From positions 8,582,193-8,646,192 of the forward strand of contig NC_088306.1 in NCBI RefSeq assembly GCF_032854445.1: a stretch of 64,000 bases of DNA, given 5' to 3'. A model generated the notes under the pieces. That model searched no databases, was not told where the DNA came from, and saw only the letters and a list, made by a program, of their open reading frames with translations. Below are positions 23,111 through 33,964 of this stretch, one piece after another. Both the position numbers and the translations under genes were made by a program. Numbering within the stretch: position 1 is the first letter of the stretch; every line of letters starts with the position of its first letter. The stretch is from Liolophura sinensis. Its lineage: Eukaryota > Mollusca > Polyplacophora > Chitonida > Chitonidae.

Positions 23111-23439
23111 TCAAATCATAAACAAACTGAAATAAGCATAAGCATCCTCATCTTTCAACGACGACGTGTCGTCACACTCGAAGTACAGGGAGTTGTGCGA
23201 GGCAAGCTCCACAATGGCTTGCAGGGATATCCTCCTCTCGCCCTTCTTCGTCGTAACCAGTCGTTTATGGTCATTTTCTTGTTTCTTGAACAGTTTGATT
23301 TCGAGGGGTTCGTTGGAAAAAAGCTCAAAATAAACGCTGTATTTGCCACTTGTGTTAACATGGACTTGTTTCCCTTCATCTTTCAGGTACAAACCAAACC
23401 CATTTCTACTTTTCCACCTAACATTGCCCCTACCAGATC
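23111..23439 (-). CDS. TNF-like ligand exon 4: TNF homology domain and stop
   Basis: Acceptor tttttcag before 23439. Encodes SGRGNVRWKSRNGFGLYLKD, then a predicted all-beta run with GKYSVYFELF, LVTTKKGERRISLQ and the terminal AYAYFSLFMI before TGA at 23113-23111. One cysteine only. At 108 residues it is shorter than the usual domain of about 150, as some of the first strands would be in exon 3. Confidence 0.75.
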
Positions 23440-26400
23440 CTGAAAAAAGAAAATATGAAAGACTAAATCAAGTAACCCATGAAATATATTTATATATTTA
23501 TTTGACTGGTGTTTTACGCCGTACTCAAGAATATTCCATGAAATGTATGAGCACATGTATGTACGACATGATTCCAACGGACAGCGGAAGGAATTTTTAA
23601 ATGACTATCAGTTATATGGTCCGGGCGACGACATTTACTTAGTAGTTAAACGAAGGCTACACAAGACCAGGGCCAGATTTTATGAAACGTCTTGAAACGT
23701 AAGTGAAAAATTCCAATTCATATTTACAATTAAAATGTTTTGCTCTAGAAAGTTTAACATTTGTAAACTGGTGTACTGCTGAACAATGTACTAACCACAT
23801 TTTGAGTTTGGCTTTTTAAGCACTTGCAATTTATGACTTAAGCTTTGGGTTGCTTCATAAATACGACACCCGGTGAGTTGCACGGAGTTTGATCATAATC
23901 AATGCAATTCAGTCTTTGTTGGTCATGGATTTCCCTCGGGGTATGCCCGGTCTCCTCCCTCCACAATGGTCGCCACCGTCGTATTAAGTGAAGTATTATA
24001 GAGTACACCGTGCGTGGGAAGGTCATCCAGAAACTTGCGGATGGTCGTGGGTTTCCCCCGGGCTCTGCCTGGTTTCCTCCCACCATAATGCTGGCTGCCG
24101 TCGTATAAGTGAAATATTCTTGAGTACAGCATAAAACACCAATCAAATAAATAAATAAATTCTTGAAGACGGCATAAAACACCGATCAGATAAATAAATA
24201 AATCAATCTTTGTGATGCAAAGATATCCGATTAACGGATTCACTCCACTTTAGACAGTATAGCGGTACGGTACAATGGCATAGTTCCCCACCCTTATCAC
24301 TTACTACTAATTTTTTCCAGTTCAAAAGTTCCACTTGGTTTGTTTAAAGACAACTGTGACTGCGGGAGGGCTTCAATAATCTTCTTTTCTAGTGCTTCTG
24401 AAGAATCTAGAAAAAAAAAGAGAAATATGGCTTCATAAGTAGTCATTTAACAGAACAATAATGATAAAAGAAACGATGCTTATTACGTCCCGCTGCATAA
24501 TTGTCAAATGAACAGTAATAATAATAAAAAATATTAATACCAGACAGGGCGAGAAAGATTACCGTCCTTTCCATTAAGGGCAAAGAAAACACTGTAAGTA
24601 AAGTCATATGAAAGCCCATTAAAAACTGTTATAAAAAATAGCTGGATTTATTTTCTTAGAATCCTTGCAACCCAGAATAATGCCTTTGGAACTTTGGATT
24701 CTACAATCCCCTTTTCTGACCATATACTTGGAGCAATAAGATCACGATGGCTTTTTGCCACTTGACACACATACGCCGCTTGATTTCAGAGTTTGCCGTA
24801 AACATAAATGTAGATCCATGAATACATACTCCAAATGGATCTTGAAACGAACTGTTTCAAGGAAAAAGAATGGATATGACGCCAGTGATGCTCTCTGGGT
24901 CAGTACAGACCACCATAGAATCTGAGGATGAAAAAATCTAAAAAAGATAAGAAATGTAACTAGATATAGCGTTTTCTCTGACTTTTAACAGATCTTAACC
25001 TCAAGATCAGGTTTCACATATTCATTAATGGGAAAGAAAACATAAAATAAAGTACGCATCAGCGGAAAGACTGTTTAAAACTATGCCTGAAAATAACCTT
25101 ACGTAGGTTTTGAAATTTTCGTTTCAGTGAATTAAATGCAGTCAGATGATTTAACTTTTTTTAAGGTGGCCTTACGGAACATATGGATAATGTCGCAAGT
25201 GACCAATTATTTCATGGCCCTTAAAACAAGTAGTTCAAGGCAAAGAACATACTAGCATGAAGTACATGTCAGATAAAAGACCATTAAGTATTGTCCGGGA
25301 AAAGAGTTTGATTTATTTTTTTTTTAGAATATTTTTCGACCTAGTAAAGTCCATGTAAAACTTTGGATTCTGTGATCTTTTCTGGTCATATTGGAACCAG
25401 CAATGTCACTTCAGAGTTTTGCCACTTGACACACATAGACTGCTATATTTCATCAATCAAAATGCATCTTCATTTAGAGCTATGAATGCATTCAATATAT
25501 GTACCTTGAAACGAACCACTTCAAAAATTGGGGGTAAAAAAGTCGAAATTTTGACTTTTCTGTGTCGATATTCCGACTGTAGCTGATATGGCCATGTTTT
25601 GCAGCTAATATCGCGATTGATGAATATTGCTGTGACGTCACTGATACTCTCTGCGTCCCAACAGACCACCATAGAATCCTATGTTTTAAATGCATTTTAG
25701 TCAGTTATAAAAAATTGTAAAAAAATATCAGACTATTTTCCTGGACAGTATTTAATGATCTTTCTTCTGATAAATACTTTATTTTAGTGTTTTCTATGCC
25801 TTTAATGCCTGTATTACCCAGGCACACATCACATAAGTAAAAATTACAAGAACGTTACTCTGATCTGAACCTTAAACGTGCAGAAACTATTATGTGACAC
25901 AATTAAAGGACATACATTGTCAGTATGGGTCACAAAGCCAGCTACCGAGGCCGAGGTGTTTAGCACGCCGATAACCTAGGAGCCTCTCACCAATGCGGTT
26001 GGTAAGAGTTCAAACCCAGCCCATGCTAGCGTCCTCTCCGGCCATGCGTGGGGAGGTCTGCCAGCAACTTACGGATGGTCATGGGTTTCCCCTGGGCTGT
26101 CAGTTACCTCAGTCAGGACAGGATTTTATTCATGTTATCGGATCTTATCTCACTGCCTTTCAAAAAGTATAGCGACGATGAAGTATATTTTACATGGAAG
26201 ACAGGTAACTAATGGTCTAAGAAAAGAGTTCAATATACTTTATTTATGAATTTTTTTCAACTCAGTAAAATGCATTTGAAAGAGTAGATTCTATGGTGGT
26301 CTGTCCTGACCATATGGTCCTTGGAAAGAACTATTTATAATATAAGGTATGACTCACCCATCCATGCTTCATCTTTTGTACTGGCCTGGAACAAATGTTT

Positions 26401-29399
26401 GAACAGAAAAATGAATATATAGTTTTAAAGGGTGAAAACATAAAAATGAAGTGTAAGCATCAGTGGGAAAACCATTACAAACAAAAGTATTCATTGTAGA
26501 ACTTCCTTCCCGGAAATAAATGTAATCAAATGTTTGGATTCAATGCAAGATGTGATATAATACCCATATTGATAATGCAAGTCACCAATGACGTCACAGC
26601 GACTTTTCTATGATTTTAAAACAGTATATTGTTAAACTTCTACGGAAGCCCATAAGTGTCACGTTAAAAAAAATTGTGACAGAAAAAGTCGAAATTTCGA
26701 CTTTTTGTCTCGAAATTTTGACTATCTTGTCAATGACTCACGGAGACATCGTATGCAGTGATACGCAAGGTATGTATGCATCGTTTGCTCCTAATCGCGA
26801 TATCAGCTGCAAAACATGGCCATATCAGCTTCAGTCGGAATATCGACACAGAAAAGTCAAAATTTCGACTTTTTTACCCCCAATTTTTGGGACACCAAAG
26901 GGCTTTCCGTAAATTTACGTCTTCGTGGACATGCACAAATCCCACATGTACAAGTTCAGAAGAATTGTTTCAGACCCTATTATAAAGCTGTAGAAAAAGC
27001 TGTGTAGTATATGTTATCACTATCGCCCATAGTACACACCCTACAATCCACGTTTGCCTCTCTATTTAGTTCAGTGAAAGAAAGAAAGACTGACGAAAAC
27101 AAATTTCAAATTGAATTTTTTTTTAAGCACACTTTATATTGTTCTAGCATTTAGGACTGCGACGTTCAATATAAATAATTATTCATGCCTTCGAGTCATT
27201 TAAACCCAAGCTGACAACGCAAGAATAATATATGTTTGGCAAAGACGAATAGCACTCGCGATGTACACAAGACTTGTACAGGAGGTACTTGTCCACACTT
27301 TGTCACATATTTAAGTGCATGTTATACATACAGATCATGTATGCTATGTACACATTATTGCGCCTGCGCACAGTTTAATGTATACCTTTTTGTGGATTTT
27401 TTGTACTCAATTGCTTTCAGAGAGAATGACCTTCACGACCAGGGTACACACGTCAGTTATAGTCAGGCTAGCTCTGAGTTCGACCTGCCAGTGTTCCCAG
27501 CTTAGCTTCCACATTAACCGCTCTGAATACTTACATTCACTAACCTGGAACTCGGCCTTGTTACCGCCGCGGTCCTCAAAGTGTTGAAGTTGAATGCGAC
27601 AAAAACAGGTTTCCCGTGATATTTAAGAAATTCTGAATTCAAATCACTCATCATGCGGGAAACCATAACGTTGCAATAAAAATTAGTGTGATCTACCCAT
27701 CCACTCGGACATCAGAACTTCGAAAACTGCCATTTTTTAATTGCATAATTCCGTTACCCGAATCAACTCCTTATAATTCCTTCTTTTCATTTTTACAATG
27801 CAAATTAAACCTTATTTATTTGATTGGTGTTTTACGCCGTACTCAAGAATACTTCACTTATACGACGGCGGCCAGCATTATGGTGGGTGGAAACCGGGCA
27901 CAGCCCGGGGGAAACCCACGACAATCCGCAGGTTGCTGGCAGACCTTCCCACTTACGGCCGGAGAGGAACTATTAACGATTAAGTAGGTGATATCAAGCC
28001 ACACACCAAAAAGGCCGAGTTCAAGGTTAGTGAATGGAAAACTACAGGTTTGTATTTCTGAAAGTATGGCATAGATTTCATATCTTCGGCAAAGGCCACG
28101 CTTTGGATAAATTCGCCAACAACATGAACGATGCCCATCTCTTAACTGATATAGAATGGACGCTGATGGTTGAGAGTGGAGATGGGGTTCCCCGGGTTAA
28201 ACCCTGCAGACTCAGTCACGCTTGAATACATTTATCTGCCGTACCGTTACCTAAAACCCAGTTTAGGTTAGGCATAAGTTGGACTTGCCGATCTCCCATA
28301 TCAGCCAATCAGAATTGATTCTGTATCCTTTAAATTTATGCCCGCGCTAATGGGTTACATTACCCGCCTAAACCAAGCCAGTCCACGCTGTGTACTCTTT
28401 TGTTCTTTTCTGCAAAACGTCAGCGCTCGTGCATACGCGGTTCACTAGCGCTGAGGTGTAACAGCAACCAAGGATATACTTTTTTCCACAGCGTTGACCA
28501 ATTCGTGCAGGCGGGAAATGTTGCGTGATTACGCCTATTACCTGCTTTGCTGCCATAAGAAGCTCTGGCAAAGACGAATAGCATTTCCATTCTTCTCCGG
28601 CATCGACCGCACGTGATATGCACAACAAGTTTTTTGTGAGGAAGAAGTTGAATACCCCAAGCGACAAGGCACAGAATGATATGGCCAGAGTGATCACTAT
28701 GGCAACCGTGCACCAACAGCTTCGTCTTACGATTCTCGAATAGGTGTCCTTGAGAGAATACTCAAAGCTTGTTTGGCTGCAACTACTTCCTGAGGAATTG
28801 TTTTGGAACCGTAACATTCGATGACGAGAGTCGTAGCAGCAAGATTCTGAGACAGACAAACAATCACGGTGCAGACCGGGACAATGTCCTCGACAGCCCG
28901 GAAGCAGGCGGCGCGTTTGCGCGTTGTGTTTATCGTTGTTATGCGCACGACGGCTACAGTAAGGCTCGAGACGGCTGTCGCCAACTACCCGAAATCTGTT
29001 CTCTCGCGCGTTCCGCGTGCCGGCACGGATGCCGTGCCCGTTGGCCCGAGGAGGATAATCCGGCTCGGAGGTTTCGCTTTCGGTCCACATCCCACAACAG
29101 CAGTGTACACACTCTTCACCGCGGTCGCCAGGTATGGTGACTCTACTAGGATCAACTCTGCTAGGCTCAAGTCTGCTACGATCGACACTACTAGGGTGGA
29201 CGCTGGGGTTGATGCTGTCATACGCATTCTGCGACCAAAACTCGTCTGGCTCCGTCCCGGGAGTGGGGCATGGAGCTCGCGTGTTGGCTGGAAGAGATGG
29301 AGACGGATCTCCGCCACAAATCTTCGCGAAAGTCTGACTCTCTCCGCTCGTTCTTCCCAAACCGCCTCTGCGCACCCCAGAGGTTACATCCGTACCCAT
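23111..29399 (-). CDS. Divergent TNF-superfamily ligand, type II membrane protein (4 exons, complete)
   Basis: Exons 28542-29399, 26358-26385, 24305-24406 and 23111-23439 (858+28+102+329 nt) make 439 codons with consistent phases and GT/AG borders: about 438 residues plus TGA. Layout: cytoplasmic region 1-227 (Pro, Ser, Arg and Cys rich, with CVHCCCGMW that could be acylated), one membrane helix about 228-255 (VAIVITLAISFCALSLGVF), a short stalk, then a C-terminal domain about 331-438 with RWKSRNGFGLYLKDEG, TSGKYSVYFEL and CDDTSSLKDEDAYAYFSLFM. Strand order and the final DTSSL...A.FSLF pattern fit the TNF homology domain, which forms trimers that bind TNF receptors; role inferred as immune or cell-death signalling. 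The usual AHL first-strand motif is not evident. Confidence 0.75.
23487..23545 (-). repeat. Type 1 SINE tail fragment
   Basis: TTTATTTGACTGGTGTTTTA then CGCCGTACTCAAGAATATT; only the 3' end of the SINE. In TNF-like intron 3. Confidence 0.75.
23925..24204 (+). mobile_element. Nested pair of type 1 SINEs
   Basis: An outer copy (23925-24009 and 24155-24204) is interrupted by an inner copy (about 24010-24154). Two AAATAAATAAAT tails occur 50 bp apart, and the outer tail resumes at TTCTTGAAGACGGCATAAAA. In TNF-like intron 3. Confidence 0.75.
24305..24406 (-). CDS. TNF-like ligand exon 3: stalk
   Basis: Acceptor ttctag before 24406, donor A|gtaagt after 24305. Encodes DSSEALEKKIIEALPQ and SGTFELEKIS, a charged, probably helical stalk. 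Phase joins both neighbours. Confidence 0.72.
24574..24987. mobile_element. MITE family copy, degraded
   Basis: Starts TTAAGGGCAAAGAAAACACT, then TGAAAGCCCATTAAAAACTG; ends near GCGTTTTCTCTGACTTTTAA. Internal CCACTTGACACACATACGCC matches the family. In TNF-like intron 2. Confidence 0.6.
25030..25225. mobile_element. MITE-related fragment
   Basis: TTAATGGGAAAGAAAACATA and AAGACTGTTTAAAACTATGC resemble a diverged end of the family; a sister fragment lies at about 26430-26595. Confidence 0.4.
25234..25805. mobile_element. MITE family copy, most complete (about 0.57 kb)
   Basis: Left end AAGGCAAAGAACATACTAGC, ATGTCAGATAAAAGACCATT, GTCCGGGAAAAGAG; right end is the inverted complement ATTTTCCTGGACAGTATTTA, ATGATCTTTCTTCTGAT, GTTTTCTATGCCTTTAA. 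Inverted ends are about 80-100 bp. It carries the 100-bp segment (about 25525-25620) that is repeated in inverted orientation at about 26790-26890. Confidence 0.78.
25941..26105 (+). mobile_element. 3'-truncated type 1 SINE
   Basis: Head GCCGAGGTGTTTAGCACGCC, B-box-like GTAAGAGTTCAAACCC, body up to GGGTTTCCCCTGGGC; the tail is missing and AGTTACCTCAGTCAGGACAG of the dispersed 0.3-kb repeat follows. Confidence 0.7.
26180..26330. mobile_element. MITE end fragment
   Basis: CTAATGGTCTAAGAAAAGAG, AACTCAGTAAAATGCATTTG and TCTATGGTGGTCTGTCCTGA match the left part of the family. In TNF-like intron 2, just left of the microexon. Confidence 0.6.
26358..26385 (-). CDS. TNF-like ligand exon 2, 28-nt microexon
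   Basis: Between acceptor ttccag and donor gtgagt lie nine codons plus one base: ASTKDEAWM and a split Asp. It joins exon 1 (phase 0) and exon 3 (two-base start) exactly. It encodes part of the stalk. Being very short, it rests on phase agreement rather than similarity. Confidence 0.6.
26790..26890 (-). repeat. Inverted copy of the MITE internal segment
   Basis: The reverse complement contains TGGGGGTAAAAAAGTCGAAA, TGTGTCGATATTCCGACTG and GATATGGCCATGTTTTGCAG, near-identical to about 25525-25620. The two arms lie about 1.2 kb apart and flank the microexon. Confidence 0.85.
26891..28541. other. TNF-like intron 1 (part)
   Basis: No exon seen apart from repeats. Holds one SINE at 27811-27970. 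A sequence TTTCCGTAAATTTACGTC and other AT-rich unique DNA make up the rest. Confidence 0.55.
27811..27970 (-). mobile_element. Type 1 SINE, 5' truncated
   Basis: Very close to the family consensus: TTTATTTGATTGGTGTTTTA, CGCCGTACTCAAGAATACTT and CCACGACAATCCGCAGGTTG up to GGCCGGAGAGGAA, then it stops before the tRNA head. Confidence 0.9.
28542..29399 (-). CDS. TNF-like ligand exon 1: cytoplasmic region and membrane segment
   Basis: 286 codons from ATG (context GGATGG) to AAG CAG|gtaata. Much more GC-rich than its surroundings. The N-terminal 227 residues have no recognised domain; the membrane helix has no signal cleavage site and follows a basic patch (IVRRSC), as in type II proteins. The 280-codon plus-strand frame across it is the complementary shadow. 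The start could be further 5' if an upstream exon exists. Confidence 0.75.
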
Positions 29400-29813
29400 C
29401 CTGCAGTAACTGATCCCTGGGAGAGGAAGGTACTTGCAAGCTGCGCTCGTGATTTCATAAGAACATCACAGAGTAAAACAGATTATGTGCACAGTGAAGC
29501 CTGGGTCGTCCGACGTCACAGAAAGAGACGAACTTTGCTGTCCTACTTTCGTTTTCAGCTTGAAACCCGTGGATCAGATAGCTACTTATACACACAATTC
29601 GGTCAGGCTATCGTTGAAAACTATAAATTAAACTCCCATAAGCGTCAAAGTGGTGTATTCTGGGTACAGAGGACTAAAAAATACAACACTGTTGAGCCTT
29701 GTCACAATTAGCAATGTTAACTATAACCGCTCCAAGCCACTCTATGAAAAGAACTTCTTCAGCGGACTGTCGACAACACGTGTGTGACGCAAGTCGTGGT
29801 AGATACTTTTTAC

Positions 29814-29823
29814 CGGTTTTCCC
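29814..29823 (-). promoter_or_regulatory. Candidate NF-kappaB/Rel site upstream of the TNF-like gene
   Basis: GGGAAAACCG on the gene strand, about 415 bp before the ATG, fits a Rel-type GGGWWWWCC core. Single short match, so it may be chance. Confidence 0.2.
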
Positions 29824-31429
29824 GAGTATCAAACGAGTACTGGCTCACAAGGAAGTGAAGTTCGAACAAACTACATCGGCAGAAGGAAGACCAGCCACAT
29901 GAATCACTAAATTACTCTCTACTAATAGCTAAATTATTCCTGTCAGATGCGCGTCGCCGCAAATTACCATGTGGTCTCTGCTGACACAGTTAGCGAGGTG
30001 ATTGCGAGATCCACTGATACTCTCTGAGACTCCTTGATCCAATGCAGCTACAGATAGTGTCACACGCCACACTCAACAGCTGTGCGTTAAAAACAGAAGT
30101 CTGTGGAAATACCACCATAACTCACATAGGCACTTCTGTGAAACAAACGTACCGTGGTAGTCAAGCTGCTAATAATATCGCATACCGGAAAAGTTGTGTC
30201 CATACATGCTCTGCAGCGGGTCAAATTTAACTCGTCCATTTACCTAGAACGAAATGATCTTTCCTCGTATATATGTATGGAAACAGATACCTTAAACCAG
30301 CATTGATACTGTTCGACTGAGCTCTTTGTAAGCGTTCGGATCAGAAATCTTATATCCACTTCCGCTTTATAGCCCGCTCTGTCACGTAATGCTTTGCCTA
30401 AGGCACAGGGTAATTTTATTAGCCAATTGTTATACTTTCATTTCTGTGGTACGGTGTTTGAGTTACGCTTAAAATTAGTTCACTTAGATTATGTTGGCAT
30501 ACTTGTGGAGGAAACCGGATAACACAACCGCATATTGTCAGGTACATGGCAAATTTCCTTACTGAAAGCCACAGTTAAAATTCGTTGTAGACTGCGCAAG
30601 CAAGTGTCTTTGACCACTTATTCTCATGAACAAGTTCCCATAAACAATGAGAGCCTTTAGAATCTACCAAATTCCCTGTCCAAGACCACCTTGGTACGAA
30701 TTATGCCATCTGTTAATAAACATATAAAGGTGACTCGTATTCCCTCCCGACCGCGCCACCCGCCGCCACACGCACATCCACACACACGCACATATTAGAT
30801 AAGATATTTGATCTATCAATCACTTTTGGATATGTGACTCACAGGATGTGTCTATAGATGATACACAGGAAGCGTAATCAATAAGCCACCGTGCTTTATA
30901 CACCTTATATCGTTTTAACAATACAAACAGACTGGCACGATTCAGAATTACGAGTACCAGTCTTTCTTTTGGGCTGACCTATAATCTCTCTCTCTATATA
31001 TAGAAAAACTGGGAAATTACTGTTGACATGATTCACAGCTACTGTAAACCTCAGCTATCGCGAGATAACTGATAATATAAGTGAATGATAATATAAAATG
31101 ACACTATAATAATATAACTGACTGAGTTCATACAAATGAGAAATTTTGGATAGCCCAGTAGCTTAACGTCGAGATCGTAATTGGGTAAAATAACGCACCA
31201 TATTTTGCACATGAGATCATTTGACCATTTCTAGAGAAAGTGGAAGTCGCCTAATTTGCATAATCCCAATATAGCTGCTTTACTACACGTTGTAGTATAG
31301 CCTCTTATCGGTGATTATTTGACAATGGGATTGCTTTTTCCACCACATCACTGTGTGAAATGATCAGGCTCCCAGACTGGCGGAAACAACGGACAAACAG
31401 TAACTTAACTTCATGGTTGTGTATGAACA

Positions 31430-31680
31430 GATTTCAAGACCAGTAATGTCCAGTGAGTCGCAATCAACGTCACCGCATTCCTCTTTAACCTATTTCTGCT
31501 TTCGCCATTTAAGCATTTAAATGGACAGTCAGAATAAACCCTAAATGACCTAAACTGACATGAGGCCGTTTTTTACCGGTTACGTGTGATCATTTGCCAG
31601 TTATCAAACTGTCGTCACTGCTCTGATTTTATTCTCTATATGCTGTACCGGTACGTCTTTAGTTATAACCATAAGCTAAG
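31430..31680 (-). repeat. Dispersed 0.3-kb repeat, copy
   Basis: Contains the family markers (reverse orientation) AAGACCAGTAATGTCCAGTG, ACCGGTTACGTGTGATCATT and GTCGTCACTGCTCTGATTTT. Confidence 0.75.
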
Positions 31681-32699
31681 ACATAATGACCCAGGATCCC
31701 GGTCAAAGTATTAAAATGAAAGTGCATGATGGTAAATAATGCATCGTTTTTTATTATGTTTGATTTTATCCCATTTTTAACGCTGCAGGGGACAGCACTA
31801 CACTACACCATGCGTACCACCCCCCCCCCCCCCCTCCAAAAAAAAAACAAAACATGGAGAGCATTCCAAGTGCATGTACTAATCGTAAAACCGTGATAAT
31901 TTATTTCAGGATGCTATAACCTATGCAAACTTATTATAATACTCAAACAAAGCCTAAACTGATATTTCATTTTGATATTATTGGGAAAAAAATGTGTTTA
32001 TTAATCACTCTCCATATTGCACCCCATATTACAGGTGGTTTGAAGACTTGTACCTCAGAAGGTACTTATCTGGCATTGCAGAAACGGACGCCACAATATG
32101 GAGGATGATTTCAGGTATAATATGTTGTTTAAACTATCGAGTGACGTTGTCATATATGTGAGATATTTTATCTTAAATGCATGCAACGATGCACAATATA
32201 CTATAATACAATCTTCGCATGCACTGATTGAGGCCCGGGTTCTATTTAAAAGCCCTAGTAAGAGCCACACAGCATAGAGTAATCTAGGCTGGCAGGCACG
32301 CAATAGGCCCCCTATACCCCCCCCCCCCCCACCTCACACGCCCTCGTGACTCACGCAGACACACACACATAAACCATCACTTCCCGATCTCAAAGTCCGC
32401 TGTCCCTAATCTAACCTAGACTGCATGTCTTAAACTTACTACAGTAATATGACAATGTTGTCGCTGTAAGAAATGTGACGTTAATTGTAACAATTAAAGT
32501 GGTCAGTCATTATAAAATACCGGTAGCTAAAACCAGCGTCCTAAATACATGTATTAATGCACATGCCTTAGCCCCTCGGTTTGTTTATTTCTCTAACGAA
32601 ATCGAAAGCTGTAAAAATGTCACAAAACATAATTGATGACAACTGTCAAACTACCCCATGGTTTAGAAAATGTACCGAGGTGTCCACTTGAAAAACTTG

Positions 32700-32880
32700 G
32701 TCATTAGAAAAGCTGTTTGGGAAATGTGTCAGGTAGGATTAATCATGTGTAACTGGGTGAAATACGGCTTTGTCAGTTTACCTCAGTTAGGGTTTTATTA
32801 GACGCTCTTGGTCTAAAATTACTCAAAATGCTGTGTTGTTGCCACATGTCACATAAAATAACATTAAAAGAATGCAAAGG
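32700..32880 (+). repeat. Dispersed 0.3-kb repeat, copy
   Basis: TGTGTAACTGGGTGAAATAC, GTTTACCTCAGTTAGGGTTT and CACATAAAATAACATTA; internally shortened. Confidence 0.75.
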
Positions 32881-33066
32881 GACTGGGATGCTTAATCCAC
32901 CAACATTCTGGTTTATACATGAATACAATGTAATAAAAGACTTTATTATTAACTAGAGTGAAAACAGACCAGCGACCACAGTGTGATACTAACAAAAGGT
33001 CACCGGTAATCTTTGAAAACAGATCTTTGATAGGGGAAACAGGTATAGCATCACACATTGTGATAG

Positions 33067-33272
33067 GCGAAGATGCTAGAGTTTAATTCCAGCTCATGCT
33101 GGCTTCCTCTCCGGTCGCAAGTGGGAAGATCTTCCAGCAACATGGGGATGTTCGTGGGTTTACCCTGGGCTCAGTTCGGTTTCCTCCCACCATAGTGCTG
33201 GCTACCGTCGTATAAGTGAAATATTCTTGAGTACGGCGTAAAACACGAATCAAATAAATAAATGAAATAAAA
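33067..33272 (+). mobile_element. Type 1 SINE, 5' truncated
   Basis: Starts in a degraded B box (GAGTTTAATTCCAGCTCATG), complete body and ATCAAATAAATAAATGAAAT tail. Confidence 0.85.
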
Positions 33273-33964
33273 TTTATTTTTCGTTCGTTTTCATCGATAG
33301 CCATGTCTACAACTTGTGTCCTGCTTACGTCTGTGCTACACACACTGAGGTTGTTATACAAATTAGGCTGATTGGTTCGCGGATTTTAAATGAACAATCT
33401 AAAACGTAACGAAATTTCAATAAAATGCATCTTTATATTAGCCCTAAAGTTAATTAAAAGGGAAATATACATCATTTGAAGTTTACTTATGACTGCAAGA
33501 TCTCCAAATGAGGCATACAGCAGTGAATAAACTGTTACATGTAATGAACATTATATAATTAGGATATTTCCTGCATTTAAACGAAGCTTCCTCTTTTCAC
33601 ATTATCCATCATGACAAACAGTGAACGAGGCACTTGCAAACTCACACGCCCTGATAACAACGCATGTGTCATTGATAAGACGAGAATACAATTACCGTGT
33701 GCATATATGGCATGATTGAAATATATGCTTAATATCTTCAATGGCCTAAATTAGACGTGAAAATAGCAGATTGTATATACATATACGGTATAATTACAAT
33801 ATATGTTTCCTACCTCAAATGGCCTAGGATACACCAGCTTCACACAGAACAAGCTTACAAAAATTGAATCGTTATCAGCACCCGTGATTCACGTCAAAAT
33901 TCTCTCCGTCTGTGGATAGCAGATACAATTTTTCCAGGAAAGGGCAATAACATTAGGCCTACTC

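Noticed and set aside
28869-29711. 280-codon plus-strand frame
   Set aside because: Complementary shadow of the GC-rich TNF-like exon 1; no splice partner or motif.
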